Position numbers and translations under genes: made by a program
Notes under the pieces: generated by a model
What the model saw: the letters and a program-made list of their open reading frames with translations, nothing else
What the model was told of the DNA's origin: nothing
Databases searched by the model: none
In this document: positions 16,332 through 27,472 of the stretch, piece by piece
Position numbering within the stretch: the first letter of the stretch is position 1
Layout: each line of letters begins with the position of its first letter
DNA from: Bacteroidales bacterium
GTDB taxonomy: Bacteria; Bacteroidota; Bacteroidia; Bacteroidales; VadinHA17
Direction: 5' to 3'
Length of the DNA stretch: 44,867 bases
Assembly (NCBI GenBank): GCA_027067975.1
Contig: JAMOUS010000124.1
Coordinates: 1-44,867 of the forward strand

Positions 16332-16940
16332 TCATCCGGTATTTCTCTTCACCAGGCCGTAGAAGAGCAAATGGAGGAGGTTCTCCACATGATGCATCTC
16401 GCCCCGTTCTTTTTTTCTCCAGAAAAGGGGGATCTCCAGTCCTTTCATGGCCGTACAGATGACCGTGGCGGCGAGGGTGGGGTCTTGTACGGTGAAGACC
16501 CCCTGGCCGATACCTTCTATCAGCAGGCGGGCGATGGTGATGCGCTCGGAACGGTCGTATTTGCGGCGTATCCGCTCGATGAAGTCGTACTGTGTCATCG
16601 AAGGCTCGAAGATGGAAGGATAGCGCGCCGCGATACTGCCCAAGGCCGACATACGTGCCAGGATGTACTTACGCAAGCGCGTGCGGGGGTCGTCATACCT
16701 CTCCAGGATGGCACTGAGCTGACGCCGCACTTTGGCCGCCTCACAGTCGACCACCGCATGGAAGATCTCCTCCTTCCCCCGGAAATAATAATAGAGCGAA
16801 CTTTTACCCATGTGGAGGCGGGCGGCAATATCTTCCACCGTCGTCTTACGGTAGCCGTAACGACCGAACACCTCACTGGCCGCCTTCACGATCTCGTGAC
16901 GCAGCTGCCGCCGGTAGCCGGGATATCGTCGCAGCACCAT
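16332..16940 (-). CDS. TetR/AcrR family transcriptional regulator
   Basis: 202 residues. The N-terminal helix-turn-helix is typical TetR: IVKAASEVFGRYGYRKTTVEDIAARLHMGKSSLYYYFRGKEEIFHAVV, followed by an all-helical ligand domain I cannot assign. The ATG at 16940 lies 4 bases after the RNase R stop, so the gene is the second of an rnr-tetR operon; the 16988 start of the ORF track runs into the rnr coding region with non-family sequence. What it regulates is not evident, since no transporter or enzyme is adjacent, and a fatty-acid or stress role would be speculation. Confidence 0.9.
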   Translation of the reverse strand: MVLRRYPGYRRQLRHEIVKAASEVFGRYGYRKTTVEDIAARLHMGKSSLYYYFRGKEEIFHAVVDCEAAKVRRQLSAILERYDDPRTRLRKYILARMSALGSIAARYPSIFEPSMTQYDFIERIRRKYDRSERITIARLLIEGIGQGVFTVQDPTLAATVICTAMKGLEIPLFWRKKERGEMHHVENLLHLLFYGLVKRNTG

Positions 16941-16944
16941 CGAC

Positions 16945-19101
16945 TCACTCCTCCTCGGCCAGACGCAGGTCGAGCTGCCGCTTTTCAAGGTTCACCCGTG
17001 CAATCACCACACGGATGGGATCCCCCAATGTGAACTTGCGACCTTTTCTGCGACCGACGATCGTAAAGTTTTCCTCATCCAGTTCATAGAAATCATCCGC
17101 CAGCTCTCGGATGGGGATCATCCCCTCACACTTGTTCTCATTGATCTCCACGTAGATCCCCCAGTCGGTCACGCCGGCGATGATGCCGTCGTAAACATGC
17201 CCCACCTTGTCAGCCAGGTATTCCACCTGCTTGTACTTGATCGACGCCCGCTCGGCGTCGGTGGCCTTGCGCTCCATCTCCGAAGCATGGCGGCATCGCT
17301 CTTCGTATTCTTCCTCATCGACCGACTTGCCCCCTTTGAGGTATCGCTCCAGCAGTCGGTGGACCATCATGTCCGGATAACGACGAATGGGTGAGGTGAA
17401 GTGGGTGTAATAATCGAACGCCAGTCCGTAATGGCCGATGTTTTTGGTGGAATAGATCGCCTTGGCCATGGCCCGCAACGCCAATGTCTCAATAAGGTTC
17501 TGCTCCGGCTTGCCCACCACCTGTTTGATCAGCTTGTTCATCGACCGGGCCAGGGCCCTGCGGTTTTCGGTACGCACCTCGTAACCCAATTTCCGGGCGA
17601 TGCGCGTGAAGCTCTCCAACTTGTCTTCCTTGGGCTTGTCATGCACGCGGTAGACAAAGGTCTTCTCCCTGCCGCCGGCACTCATCTTCTTCCCCACCAA
17701 CTCGGCCACGTTACGGTTGGCCAACAGCATGAACTCCTCGATCAGTTGGTTTGCCTCCTTGCTCACCTTGAAAAAGACCCCCAGCGGGGTACCCTTTTCA
17801 TCAATGTCGAACTTCACCTCCACACGTTCGATGTCGAGCGAACCGTGCTGGAAACGCCGTTTGCGCATGATCTGTGCCAGCTCGTTCAGCTTGAGGATCT
17901 CCCGTGCCAGGTCGCCTTTGCCGGTCTCGATAATCTCCTGTGCCTCCTCATAGGTAAAACGCCGGTCGGAGCGGATCACCGTTTTGCCGAACCAGCTGTC
18001 CACCACCTTGGCGTCGGGGGTCATCTTGAAGACGGCCGAGAAGGTGAGTTTGTCCTCTTCGGGGTTGAGAGAGCAAACGCCGTTGGAGAGGTGTTCCGGC
18101 AGCATGGGCACCACACGGTCGACCAGATACACCGAGGTAGCCCGTTCGTACGCCTCGCGATCGAGGAGGGTGCCGGGGTGCACATAGTGGGTCACGTCGG
18201 CGATATGGACGCCTACCTCCACCATCCCTCCCCGCAGGAAACGGATGGACAGCGCATCGTCGAAATCTTTCGCGTCGGCCGGGTCGATGGTGAAAGTGGT
18301 CACCTTCCGGAAATCCCGCCGTCCCGCCAGGTCTTCCTTCGTGATCTTGTCGGAGATACGCCTGGCCGCCCGTTCCACCTCAGGTGTGAACTTCGCCGGC
18401 AGCTCGAACTCGGCCAGGATGGCATGGATCTCGGTCTCATGTTCTCCGGGATTCCCCAGCACCTCCACGATCTCTCCAAAAGGATTCTTCACCCTCTCCG
18501 GCCACTTGGTGATGCGGGCAACGGCTTTTTGGCCGTTCTTGGCACCATTGAGTTTCGACCGGGGAATGAAGATATCGTACGGCATCTGGCGGCTGTCGGG
18601 GATCAAAAAAGCATAATGGCCCGTGATCTCCACCACCCCCACGAAGGTCTTGCGCTTGCGCTCGATAATCTCCACCACCTCTCCTTCCAGACGACGGTTG
18701 CGGCGACGGGCGAAGAGGTATACCCGCACTTTGTCACCGTTCAGGGCATGGTGCAAGTTCGACTCGGTGACGTACACATCCTCATCCAACTCGTCGCTCA
18801 CCACATACGCACTGCCGTAGGGCGTCATGTACACCGTACCGATGATATAGCCCGTGCGGCTCTTGAACCGAAACTTCCCCGGATGCAGCTCCTCCAGCTT
18901 GTTTTCCTTCTTCAGCTCATGCAACAACTTCTCGATCAGCCGTCTCTGCTCCTTGCGGGTGAGGTTGAGCTGAGCCGCAATCTGCTTGTAGTTAAAGGCT
19001 TTGGACGGGTTGTTGGAAAAGATGCCCAGGATCTTGTTCTTCAGCGCCTGCCGATTGGTCAGTTCCTTATTTTTCTTTGTACTTTTCTTTTTCTTGCTCA
19101 T
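16945..19101 (-). CDS. rnr: Ribonuclease R
   Basis: 718 residues. Order of parts: a basic lysine-rich head (MSKKKKSTKKNK), a winged-helix segment (FNYKQIAAQLNLTRKEQRRL), cold-shock domains, the RNB catalytic domain with TIDPADAKDFDDALS carrying the metal-binding Asp residues, HIADVTHYV, and a C-terminal S1 domain (GHVYDGIIAGVTDWGIYVEI). RNase R degrades structured RNA 3' to 5' processively. The highly conserved HYGLAFDYYTHFTSPIRRYPD block confirms the RNB family. Length suits RNase R rather than RNase II. It is divergent from the patatin gene with a 75-base shared intergenic region, and a TetR gene follows 4 bases downstream. Confidence 0.95.
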   Translation of the reverse strand: MSKKKKSTKKNKELTNRQALKNKILGIFSNNPSKAFNYKQIAAQLNLTRKEQRRLIEKLLHELKKENKLEELHPGKFRFKSRTGYIIGTVYMTPYGSAYVVSDELDEDVYVTESNLHHALNGDKVRVYLFARRRNRRLEGEVVEIIERKRKTFVGVVEITGHYAFLIPDSRQMPYDIFIPRSKLNGAKNGQKAVARITKWPERVKNPFGEIVEVLGNPGEHETEIHAILAEFELPAKFTPEVERAARRISDKITKEDLAGRRDFRKVTTFTIDPADAKDFDDALSIRFLRGGMVEVGVHIADVTHYVHPGTLLDREAYERATSVYLVDRVVPMLPEHLSNGVCSLNPEEDKLTFSAVFKMTPDAKVVDSWFGKTVIRSDRRFTYEEAQEIIETGKGDLAREILKLNELAQIMRKRRFQHGSLDIERVEVKFDIDEKGTPLGVFFKVSKEANQLIEEFMLLANRNVAELVGKKMSAGGREKTFVYRVHDKPKEDKLESFTRIARKLGYEVRTENRRALARSMNKLIKQVVGKPEQNLIETLALRAMAKAIYSTKNIGHYGLAFDYYTHFTSPIRRYPDMMVHRLLERYLKGGKSVDEEEYEERCRHASEMERKATDAERASIKYKQVEYLADKVGHVYDGIIAGVTDWGIYVEINENKCEGMIPIRELADDFYELDEENFTIVGRRKGRKFTLGDPIRVVIARVNLEKRQLDLRLAEEE

Positions 19102-19125
19102 GGTTATTTCTGTAAAATAATTTTG
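19094..19125 (+). promoter_or_regulatory. Probable promoter of the patatin gene
   Basis: TAATTTTG at 19118-19125 matches TAnnTTTG exactly. TTG at 19094-19096 (preceded by C) sits 21 nt upstream as a reduced -33 element, overlapping the start of rnr on the other strand. The leader would be about 45 nt. Confidence 0.5.
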
Positions 19126-19176
19126 TGAAATTAACGAATTCCGCCGATATTTGGGTTTATTGCATCCAAACCTTCT

Positions 19177-19932
19177 ATGGATCGTTCTTATGACACCGGT
19201 TTAGTCCTCAGTGGTGGCGGAGCCCGAGGCTTCGCCCACCTGGGGGTGTTGCAGGCGCTCGAGGAGGGCGGTATCCTTCCGGAGGTGATCTCGGGTGTCA
19301 GCGCCGGCGCCATCGTGGGGGTTTTTTACGCCGACGGCTATTCTCCCGCAGAGATCATGGACCTCTTTGTGAAGAAGAAGCTTTTCTCACTGGTGCGTTT
19401 CACCGTCCCCCGCAACGGCTTTTTGCGCCTTACCGGCCTGCGGGAGCTGTTACGTTCGGCCCTCCGCGCCCGCACCTTCGAAGCGCTGCATACCCCGCTG
19501 TGGATCACCGTCACCAACCTCAACAAGGGACGCGTCGAGTATATCCACGAAGGTCCCCTCGCCGATGTGGTCATCGCCTCGGCCAGCATCCCCATCCTCT
19601 TTGCTCCCCACCGTATCGGAAGATACCAGTACTGTGACGGCGGCGTTTTCGACGTTCTGCCCGTAAGCCCCATCCGCCATCTCTGCCGCCGGATCATCGG
19701 AGTCAACGTCAACCCCCACTGGGAGGAGGACAACATCTCCGGACTCATCAAGATGGCCGAGTGGTCGTTTTACCTGCGTATCCTCGCCTCCGTATGGAAA
19801 AACCTGGAGGAATGCGAAATCCGCATCGACCCCCAGGAGCTGAAAGGTTACGGCATCTTTGACATCTCGCGTGCCCGGGAGATGTTCGACATTGGCTATG
19901 CAGAAGCCCGCCGTGTGCTCGAAGGCGATTAA
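19177..19932 (+). CDS. Patatin-like phospholipase family protein (RssA/NTE type)
   Basis: 251 residues with all patatin catalytic parts: oxyanion hole GGGARGFAHLGVL at residue about 13, nucleophile elbow GVSAGAIVG (Ser) at about 41, and the Asp dyad partner in YCDGGVFDVLPVSP. These are serine acyl hydrolases acting on phospholipids or lysophospholipids. No signal peptide is present, so it is cytoplasmic or membrane-peripheral, unlike the larger exported patatins with Omp85 domains. It overlaps the metF stop by 4 bases in a convergent arrangement. The physiological substrate is unknown. Confidence 0.9.
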   Translation: MDRSYDTGLVLSGGGARGFAHLGVLQALEEGGILPEVISGVSAGAIVGVFYADGYSPAEIMDLFVKKKLFSLVRFTVPRNGFLRLTGLRELLRSALRARTFEALHTPLWITVTNLNKGRVEYIHEGPLADVVIASASIPILFAPHRIGRYQYCDGGVFDVLPVSPIRHLCRRIIGVNVNPHWEEDNISGLIKMAEWSFYLRILASVWKNLEECEIRIDPQELKGYGIFDISRAREMFDIGYAEARRVLEGD

Positions 19933-20900
19933 AATGTCTCTGCCGCGATCCGCCGCACATTGTCGGCTTTCCCCATCGTGAAGAAATGCACCACCGGTAC
20001 GCCGTGGGCGATGAGCTCCCTCGTCTGGGCAATGCCCCACTCGATTCCCACCTCATACACCTGCCGGTCGTCTTTGCATTTCAGCACCTCTTTCACCAGC
20101 TCTTCCGGCAGGTTGATGTGGAATGTCGAGGGCAGCAGCGTCAGCTGACGCTTTGTGGAGAGCGGCTTCAGGCCCGGGATGATGGGCACCGTAATGCCCG
20201 CTTCGCGACACCGTCGCTCAAACTCGAAAAATTTCCGGTTGTCGAAAAACATCTGTGTCACGATGAACTCCGCACCGGCATCCACCTTCTCTTTCAGAAA
20301 ATGCAAGTCCGACTCGAAGTTCGGGGCTTCGGCATGCTTTTCGGGATACCCTGCCACCCCCACGCAAAAGTCGGTTGCGCTGGGCTCCTGCAGTTCGGGG
20401 TCGAGGTAAACGCCCCGGTTCATGTCGACGATCTGCCGCACCAGGTCGAGGGCATGGGCATGCCCTCCCTTTTCGGGCACGAAGGCGCCGACCCCCCGCG
20501 GCGGATCGCCCCGCACCGCCAGAACATTGCGGATCCCCAAAAAGTTCAAGTCGATCAGGGCGTTTTCCGTCTCCTCCTTCGTAAACCCTCCGCAGATGAG
20601 GTGCGGCACCACCATCACCTTGTAGCGGTGCTGGATGGCGGCTGAGATGGCCACCGTCCCCGGACGTTTCCAGACGGTTCGCCGCTCAAGCAAACCTTCC
20701 CCAACCTGGCGGTAGACCACCTCCTCCTGATGGTAGGTCACGTTGATGTAAAGCGGTTCGAACTCCATCAAAGGATCGATCCGTTCGTAAATGTAACGAA
20801 TATCCCTGCCCTTGGGCGGGGGCAACAGCTCGAACGAAAAACGTGTACCCTGCAGCTCCTGCAGGGCGTCGGAGAGTTTCTTTCCCGAGAGATCATCCAT
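19929..20900 (-). CDS. metF: Methylenetetrahydrofolate reductase
   Basis: 323 residues of a MetF TIM-barrel flavoprotein that reduces 5,10-methylene-THF to 5-methyl-THF, the methyl donor for MetH. Recognisable parts are [13 protein letters not shown] near the start, PLYINVTYH, the VPHLICGG block, [22 protein letters not shown] and [13 protein letters not shown], then [16 protein letters not shown]. The start overlaps the metH stop by 8 bases, so the two are translationally coupled, which fits their sequential roles. Stop codons of metF and the patatin gene overlap head-on. Confidence 0.95.
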   Translation of the reverse strand: MDDLSGKKLSDALQELQGTRFSFELLPPPKGRDIRYIYERIDPLMEFEPLYINVTYHQEEVVYRQVGEGLLERRTVWKRPGTVAISAAIQHRYKVMVVPHLICGGFTKEETENALIDLNFLGIRNVLAVRGDPPRGVGAFVPEKGGHAHALDLVRQIVDMNRGVYLDPELQEPSATDFCVGVAGYPEKHAEAPNFESDLHFLKEKVDAGAEFIVTQMFFDNRKFFEFERRCREAGITVPIIPGLKPLSTKRQLTLLPSTFHINLPEELVKEVLKCKDDRQVYEVGIEWGIAQTRELIAHGVPVVHFFTMGKADNVRRIAAETF

Positions 20901-23900
20901 TTTCCCTGACGATTAGATGTGAAAGATAACGTTCGGCCTCTTCGAGAGGGATCCCCTTCCGCATGGCATAGTCGGCCACCTGGTCGTCGAGGATTCTGCG
21001 GATATCGAAATATACCGACTCAGGATGCGAGAAGATGAGGCCGCTCACCGAGGCGGCCGGCATCATGGCAAAGCCTTCGGTAAGACGGATGCCCGTATGC
21101 TTTTCCGCTTCCAGCATCGCAAAGAGGGTGCGTTTCTCGGAATGATCGGGACAGGCCGGATAACCGTATGCGGGGCGTATGCCCTGGTATTTCATGCGGA
21201 ACAATTCTTCCTTGCTAAGCCGCTCGTCGGGGGCAAAGCCCCAAAGCTCTTTCCGCACCTTCTCATGGAGCCATTCGGTGGCCGCCTCGGCCAGCCGGTC
21301 GGCCAGTGCCTTGACCATCAACGCCCGGAAGTCGTCATGCTCCTTCTCGAATTTCTCAAGATAATGTTCCAAGCCGATGCCGCCGGTGACGGCAAAAAGG
21401 CCGAGGTGGTCGTGCAGCGGCACCGACACCGGCGCAATGAAGTCGCTGAGACAGAGGTTATGTCCCGTGGGAGTCTTGGCCTCTTGTTGTCGCAGGTGGT
21501 GGAGGATGCCCTTTTCTTTTTTTCTCTCCTCATCCTCATAGACGATGATGTCGTCGCCGCGGGCGGCGGCCGGCAGCAGGCTCACCACCGCCCGAACCTG
21601 CAGGATGCCCTCGCACCGCAGCCGCTCAAGGCATTGAAGCCCCTCCTCGTACACACGCCGCGCCTCGGCCCCCCGCTCGGGATGGTCGAGGATGCCGGGG
21701 AACTTGCCCTTGAGCTCCCACACGTGAAAGAAAAAGGTCCAGTCAATATAAGGGATCACCTCGTCCAAGGGGATATTCTCATAGACGGTGATGCCGGGAT
21801 GGCGCGGCGGCGGAGGGACATATTGGTCCCAGTCGATACGGCAGCGGCGGTGCCGGGCCTCCTCCAAGGGCAGGTACTGTCCCAGCCCGCGGCGGTTCAT
21901 GCGGCGCAGTTGCTCATAGTAACGGTCGGTCTCCTCCAGGAAACGCTGCCGCTCGCCGGAGAGCAGGCTCCCCACCACCGCCACACTGCGCGAGGCATCC
22001 TTCACATGCACCACGCCATGACTGTAATGGGGCCGTATCTTCACCGCCGTATGCATCACCGAGGTGGTAGCGCCGCCGATGAGGAGGGGTTGCGTGAAGC
22101 CTTTCCGCTCCATCTCCTGCGCCACATGCACCATCTCCTCAAGCGAGGGGGTGATCAGCCCGCTCAGGCCGATGATGTCGGCCTGCTCGCGGCGTGCCGT
22201 CTCGAGGATCTTCTCCGCCGGCACCATCACCCCCAGGTCGATGATCTCGTAGTTGTTGCACTGCAAGACGATGCCGACGATGTTCTTGCCGATGTCATGG
22301 ACGTCACCCTTGACGGTGGCCAGCACCACTTTCCCTGCGGCCTGCTGCCGGCCGCCGCCTGCGGCTTTTTCCTCCTCGAGCACCGGCTCGAGCACCGCCA
22401 CCGCCTTTTTCATCACACGGGCACTCTTGATCACCTGCGGCAGGAACATCTTCCCCGCCCCGAAGAGATCTCCCACCTTGTTCATCCCCTCCATCATCGG
22501 TCCTTCGATGATGTCGAGGGCGGAGGGATAGGTACGGATCGCCTCCTGCATATCCTCCTCGACATAGTCGGGGATGCCCTTCACCAGGGAGTGGATGATG
22601 CGCTCGTGGAGGGGCAGCTTGCGCCAGCTTTCCCCTCCTTTCTCCTCCACTTCGCCGCCCGTGCTGTCGGCCTGGGCAGCGTACTCCAGCAGCCGCTCCG
22701 TAGCGTCGGGCCGGCGGTCGAAGATCAGATCCTCCACCCGCTCCAGCAATTCCGGCGGGATCTCATCGTACAGCGGCAGCTTGCCGGCATTGACGATGGC
22801 CATGTCGAGGCCGGCCTTCACGGCATGATAGAGGAAAGCCGCATGCATCGCCTCACGGATGGGGTTATGCCCGCGGAACGAGAAAGAAAGGTTGCTGATG
22901 CCGCCGCTGGTATGCACATACGGCAGATGCTCTTTCACCCACCGCACCGCCTCGATGAACTCCACCGCATAACGGTTGTGTTCTTCGATGCCGGTGCCGA
23001 TGGCCAGGACATTGAGGTCGAAGATGATATCTTCGGGCGGGAAGTGGGCTTTTTCCGTGAGCAGGCGGTAGGCTCTTTCGGCGATGGCCGTGCGCCGCTC
23101 GAAGGTGGTGGCCTGTCCCTCCTCGTCGAAGGCCATCACCACCACAGCAGCCCCGTAACGCCGGATGCGGCGGGCTTTTTCCAAAAAGTCTTCCTCCCCC
23201 TCCTTCAGGCTGATCGAGTTGACGATGCCCTTGCCCTGCAGACATTTCAGGCCGGCCTCGATCACCTCCCACTTCGACGAGTCGATCATCACCGGCACGC
23301 GGGCGATCTCGGGGTCGGCCGCCAGCAGGTTGAGGAAGGTGACCATGGCCCGGCGGGCGTCGAGCATGGCGTCGTCCATGCTGACATCGATGACCTGCGC
23401 GCCGTTCTCCACCTGCTGGCGTGCCACGGCCAGCGCCTCCTCGTATTTCTCTTCGCGGATGAGCCGCGCAAAACGCCGCGACCCCGCCACGTTGGTGCGT
23501 TCGCCGATGTTGATGAGGTTGCTTCCCCGGAACACCTTCAGCGGCTCCAGGCCGGCCAGCTGCAGCACATGCTCGCTTCCGCCCAGCGGACGGGGCTGCT
23601 TGCCGGCAGCACGGGCGGCGAAGGCCCGGATGTGATCGGGCGTGGTGCCGCAACACCCTCCGATGATGTTGACATGCCCCCGCGCCATCAGCCGCTCCAG
23701 CACCTCCCCCATCTGGTCGGGGGTCGACTCATATTCGCCGAACTGGTTGGGAAAACCTGCATTGGGATGCACGCTCACCGGCAGGGGCGTAAGCTTCGAG
23801 AGCTCCTCGACAAAAGGCTCCAGCTCCTCGGCCCCCAGCGAACAGTTCAACCCCAGACTGAAGAGCGGCGCATGCGAGATGCTGACGACAAAGGCCTCCA

Positions 23901-24600
23901 GCGTCTGTCCCGAGAGGGTGCGGCCGCTGGCGTCGACCACCGTCACCGAGACCATCACCGGCAGCCGGCGCCCTACCTCTTCGAACACCTCCTCGAGGGC
24001 GAACAGCGCCGCCTTGGCATTGAGCGTGTCGAAGACCGTCTCGAGCATCAACAGGTCGACCCCTCCGTCGATGAGCCCCCGCGCCTGTTCGGCATATACC
24101 TCCCGCAGATCATCAAAAGTGACCGCACGGTAACCGGGATCTTCCACCTTCGGGGAGATGGAAGCCGTCTTGTTGGTCGGGCCTATCGTGCCGATGACAA
24201 AACGGGGTTTCTCCGGCGTGATCGCCGTATACCGGTCGGCCGCCGCACGCGCCAGCCGCGCCGCCGCTACGTTTATCTCATATACCAAATCCTCCATACC
24301 ATAATCGGCCAACGAAATGCGGTTGGCATTGAAGGTGTCGGTCTCGATCATATCGGCTCCCGCCTCCAGGTATAGCTCATGGATCCCCCGGATGATCCCG
24401 GGACGTGTCAGCACCAACAGGTCGTTGTTGCCCTTCTGCGGCATGGGATGATCCCGGAAACGCTCCCCCCGGTAATCTTCTTCCGAAAGACCATGGCTCT
24501 GGATCATCGTGCCCATGGCCCCGTCCATCACCAAGATCCGTTCCGATAATATCTTTTTCAGGCGTTCCTCCACTTCTTTTCTTTCTCCTTTCCTATCCAT
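20893..24600 (-). CDS. metH: Methionine synthase, cobalamin-dependent
   Basis: 1235 residues, the full four-module enzyme. The homocysteine domain has [11 protein letters not shown] and zinc cysteines in GLNCSLGA and [11 protein letters not shown]. The pterin domain begins [19 protein letters not shown]. The B12 cap and binding domain carry the DVHDIGKN His ligand and [13 protein letters not shown], and the SAM-binding activation domain ends with [15 protein letters not shown]. It methylates homocysteine with 5-methyl-THF. The ATG at 24600 follows a -7 box by 23 bases; the longer 24654 start lies upstream of that box. A Gly/Ala/Gln-rich insert ([16 protein letters not shown]) just before the B12 motif looks like a linker. 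Its own leader is too short for a B12 riboswitch. Confidence 0.96.
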   Translation of the reverse strand: MDRKGERKEVEERLKKILSERILVMDGAMGTMIQSHGLSEEDYRGERFRDHPMPQKGNNDLLVLTRPGIIRGIHELYLEAGADMIETDTFNANRISLADYGMEDLVYEINVAAARLARAAADRYTAITPEKPRFVIGTIGPTNKTASISPKVEDPGYRAVTFDDLREVYAEQARGLIDGGVDLLMLETVFDTLNAKAALFALEEVFEEVGRRLPVMVSVTVVDASGRTLSGQTLEAFVVSISHAPLFSLGLNCSLGAEELEPFVEELSKLTPLPVSVHPNAGFPNQFGEYESTPDQMGEVLERLMARGHVNIIGGCCGTTPDHIRAFAARAAGKQPRPLGGSEHVLQLAGLEPLKVFRGSNLINIGERTNVAGSRRFARLIREEKYEEALAVARQQVENGAQVIDVSMDDAMLDARRAMVTFLNLLAADPEIARVPVMIDSSKWEVIEAGLKCLQGKGIVNSISLKEGEEDFLEKARRIRRYGAAVVVMAFDEEGQATTFERRTAIAERAYRLLTEKAHFPPEDIIFDLNVLAIGTGIEEHNRYAVEFIEAVRWVKEHLPYVHTSGGISNLSFSFRGHNPIREAMHAAFLYHAVKAGLDMAIVNAGKLPLYDEIPPELLERVEDLIFDRRPDATERLLEYAAQADSTGGEVEEKGGESWRKLPLHERIIHSLVKGIPDYVEEDMQEAIRTYPSALDIIEGPMMEGMNKVGDLFGAGKMFLPQVIKSARVMKKAVAVLEPVLEEEKAAGGGRQQAAGKVVLATVKGDVHDIGKNIVGIVLQCNNYEIIDLGVMVPAEKILETARREQADIIGLSGLITPSLEEMVHVAQEMERKGFTQPLLIGGATTSVMHTAVKIRPHYSHGVVHVKDASRSVAVVGSLLSGERQRFLEETDRYYEQLRRMNRRGLGQYLPLEEARHRRCRIDWDQYVPPPPRHPGITVYENIPLDEVIPYIDWTFFFHVWELKGKFPGILDHPERGAEARRVYEEGLQCLERLRCEGILQVRAVVSLLPAAARGDDIIVYEDEERKKEKGILHHLRQQEAKTPTGHNLCLSDFIAPVSVPLHDHLGLFAVTGGIGLEHYLEKFEKEHDDFRALMVKALADRLAEAATEWLHEKVRKELWGFAPDERLSKEELFRMKYQGIRPAYGYPACPDHSEKRTLFAMLEAEKHTGIRLTEGFAMMPAASVSGLIFSHPESVYFDIRRILDDQVADYAMRKGIPLEEAERYLSHLIVRENG

Positions 24601-24623
24601 ATTCCGTATGCTCTCCGCTTTTG

Positions 24624-24631
24624 CAAAATTA
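24624..24631 (-). promoter_or_regulatory. -7 box of metH-metF
   Basis: On the minus strand TAATTTTG matches TAnnTTTG exactly, 23 bases before the metH ATG at 24600. No good -33 TTTG is visible at the ideal spacing. The predicted leader is under 20 nt. Confidence 0.5.
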
Positions 24632-24719
24632 TCTATTTCTCCCAACCCGGCCATCCCAGGGGGGAGAGGGGATGCGAAGGGCTTTATGGCTTGGCTTTAT
24701 GGTCTCTCTTCGTACCTGC

Positions 24720-25739
24720 TCACTCCTCTTCGAGGAAAGGGCGGATGATCCCGGTGAGTTTCTCCGTCTCGATGAGAAAACCGTCGTGCCCGTACAGGGA
24801 GTCGATCTCCCGGTAAGTACCATGGGCAACGTGTTCGGCAAGATATTTCTGTTCGTAGGTGGGAAAGAGCAGGTCGCTGGAGATGCCGATGGCGAGGACA
24901 CGGGCTTTCACACGTCGCAGGGCTGCTTCCTTGCCTCCACGACCCCGGCCGACATTGTGGGTGTCGGAGAGGTTCAGCAGATGATAGTAGGTATAGGCAT
25001 CGAAGCGTCTCACCAGTTTGTCGCCTTGGTAGTTTTGGTATGAGATGGCGCGGAAGCCGGTGAGTTTGTCATCGTCCTCGTCCTGTTGGGTTTTGTTGTA
25101 GATGGTATCGTTGCGGTAGCTGAGGAGGGCCAGGGAGCGGGCGGCGCGCAGACCCTTGTCACCACCGCCGGGACGGTCCTCAAAAAAGGTGGCATCGGCC
25201 TCGATGGCCAAGCGCATGCTCTGGTTGAAGGCGATCCCCCACGGTGCGTACTGCACGCTCGAGGCCAGAAAAGCCAGCCGCTCGATCAGGTCGGGATACA
25301 TGATGCAGTACTCCAGTGCCTGCTGGCCGCCGATGGAACCGCCGATGACCATGCGGATCTTCCGGATCCCCAGATGCCGCCGCACCAGCTCATGCCCTTC
25401 CACCACATCACGGAAGGTCATCAGCGGAAACGACCGGTACCACGGCCGTCCCGTCTCCGGGTTCACCGACATGGGTCCTGTGGAACCATAACACGAACCC
25501 AGGATGTTGGCACAGACGATAAAATATTTCTCAGTATCGAGCAGTTTTCCAGGCCCCACCATACCGGGCCACCACTCCTCCACGTCGGAGTTGGCCGTGA
25601 GGGCATGGCACACCCAGATCACATTGTCCCTTTCCGCATTGAGGGTGCCATAAGTGTGATAAGCGATCTCCACCCCCGGCAGGGTACCCCCGGCCTCAAG
25701 GGGAAAAGGCTTTTCATGTTTCAGTCGCTGCAGTCCCAT
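24720..25739 (-). CDS. metX: Homoserine O-acetyltransferase
   Basis: 339 residues of the alpha/beta-hydrolase MetX family: NVIWVCHALTANSDVEEWW, ILGSCYGSTGP, the nucleophile elbow GGSIGGQQALEY with its Ser, PWGIAFNQSMRLAI and the C-terminal catalytic Asp and His (GISSDLLFPTYEQ, YGHDGFLIE). It acetylates homoserine, giving the substrate for MetY. The family elbow is usually GGSMGGMQALEW; the Ile and Gln here are mild variants. It starts 3 bases after the metY stop, so metY-metX form one operon under the SAM-I riboswitch. Acyl specificity (acetyl or succinyl) is a family-level inference. Confidence 0.93.
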   Translation of the reverse strand: MGLQRLKHEKPFPLEAGGTLPGVEIAYHTYGTLNAERDNVIWVCHALTANSDVEEWWPGMVGPGKLLDTEKYFIVCANILGSCYGSTGPMSVNPETGRPWYRSFPLMTFRDVVEGHELVRRHLGIRKIRMVIGGSIGGQQALEYCIMYPDLIERLAFLASSVQYAPWGIAFNQSMRLAIEADATFFEDRPGGGDKGLRAARSLALLSYRNDTIYNKTQQDEDDDKLTGFRAISYQNYQGDKLVRRFDAYTYYHLLNLSDTHNVGRGRGGKEAALRRVKARVLAIGISSDLLFPTYEQKYLAEHVAHGTYREIDSLYGHDGFLIETEKLTGIIRPFLEEE

Positions 25740-25742
25740 CCG

Positions 25743-27118
<1,376 letters not shown>

Positions 27119-27219
27119 CTTTCACATCAAAGGATCATGGATCACCGGCAGGAAACGGTATCCCCGGTCACAGGGCAAACAGAAAATGGAAACGCTGCCT
27201 TTCATGGACGATCGGTTTA

Positions 27220-27329
27220 ATTTATCATCTCCCGGCATGCCGGGATTAGGTTTTAGCACCTTTCCCCGGCCGACCGGGGGGGTTGCTAGAGGTTCACAGA
27301 GCCTAATCTCTCCCCTCTTCTCAATAAAT
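27220..27329 (-). ncRNA. SAM-I (S-box) riboswitch upstream of metY-metX
   Basis: On the minus strand the aptamer has the SAM-I core: CTCTGTGAACCTCTAGCAACC (P2/J2-3) and AAGGTGCTAA after P3. P1 pairs ATTTAT with ATAAAT at the two ends, P3 is CCCCGG/CCGGGG, and P4 is CCCGGC/GCCGGG. The loop word ATTAGG can pair with CCTAAT in J3/4 (27245-27250 with 27302-27307), which is the pseudoknot known for this class. S-box riboswitches bind SAM and turn down methionine genes, fitting metY-metX downstream. Confidence 0.9.
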
Positions 27330-27371
27330 CAAACACCCTTTTTTTCAAAAGAATATTTGAACGTGTGGGAG

Positions 27372-27403
27372 CAAAACTACGCCCGGGAAATGAGATTTCC
27401 AAA
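27372..27403 (-). promoter_or_regulatory. Promoter of the SAM-I leader and metY-metX
   Basis: On the minus strand TTTG (27403-27400), a 20-nt spacer and TAGTTTTG (27379-27372), an exact Bacteroidetes promoter. Transcription would start near 27366, about 37 nt ahead of the aptamer, leaving a leader of over 300 nt. Confidence 0.8.
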
Positions 27404-27472
27404 ATTTTTTTGTTTAATTGACCATTGGAAGGCTTCACCGCACGGGGGTCCTCCACCCAATGAACCGAAAGC

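Noticed and set aside
21025-24375. 1116-aa plus-strand ORF over metH
   Set aside because: Antisense shadow of metH: no recognisable domain, His/Leu/Arg-rich composition, and metH motifs are complete on the other strand.
24601-24719. Cobalamin riboswitch ahead of metH
   Set aside because: The space from promoter box to start is under 25 nt and no B12-box word is seen upstream.
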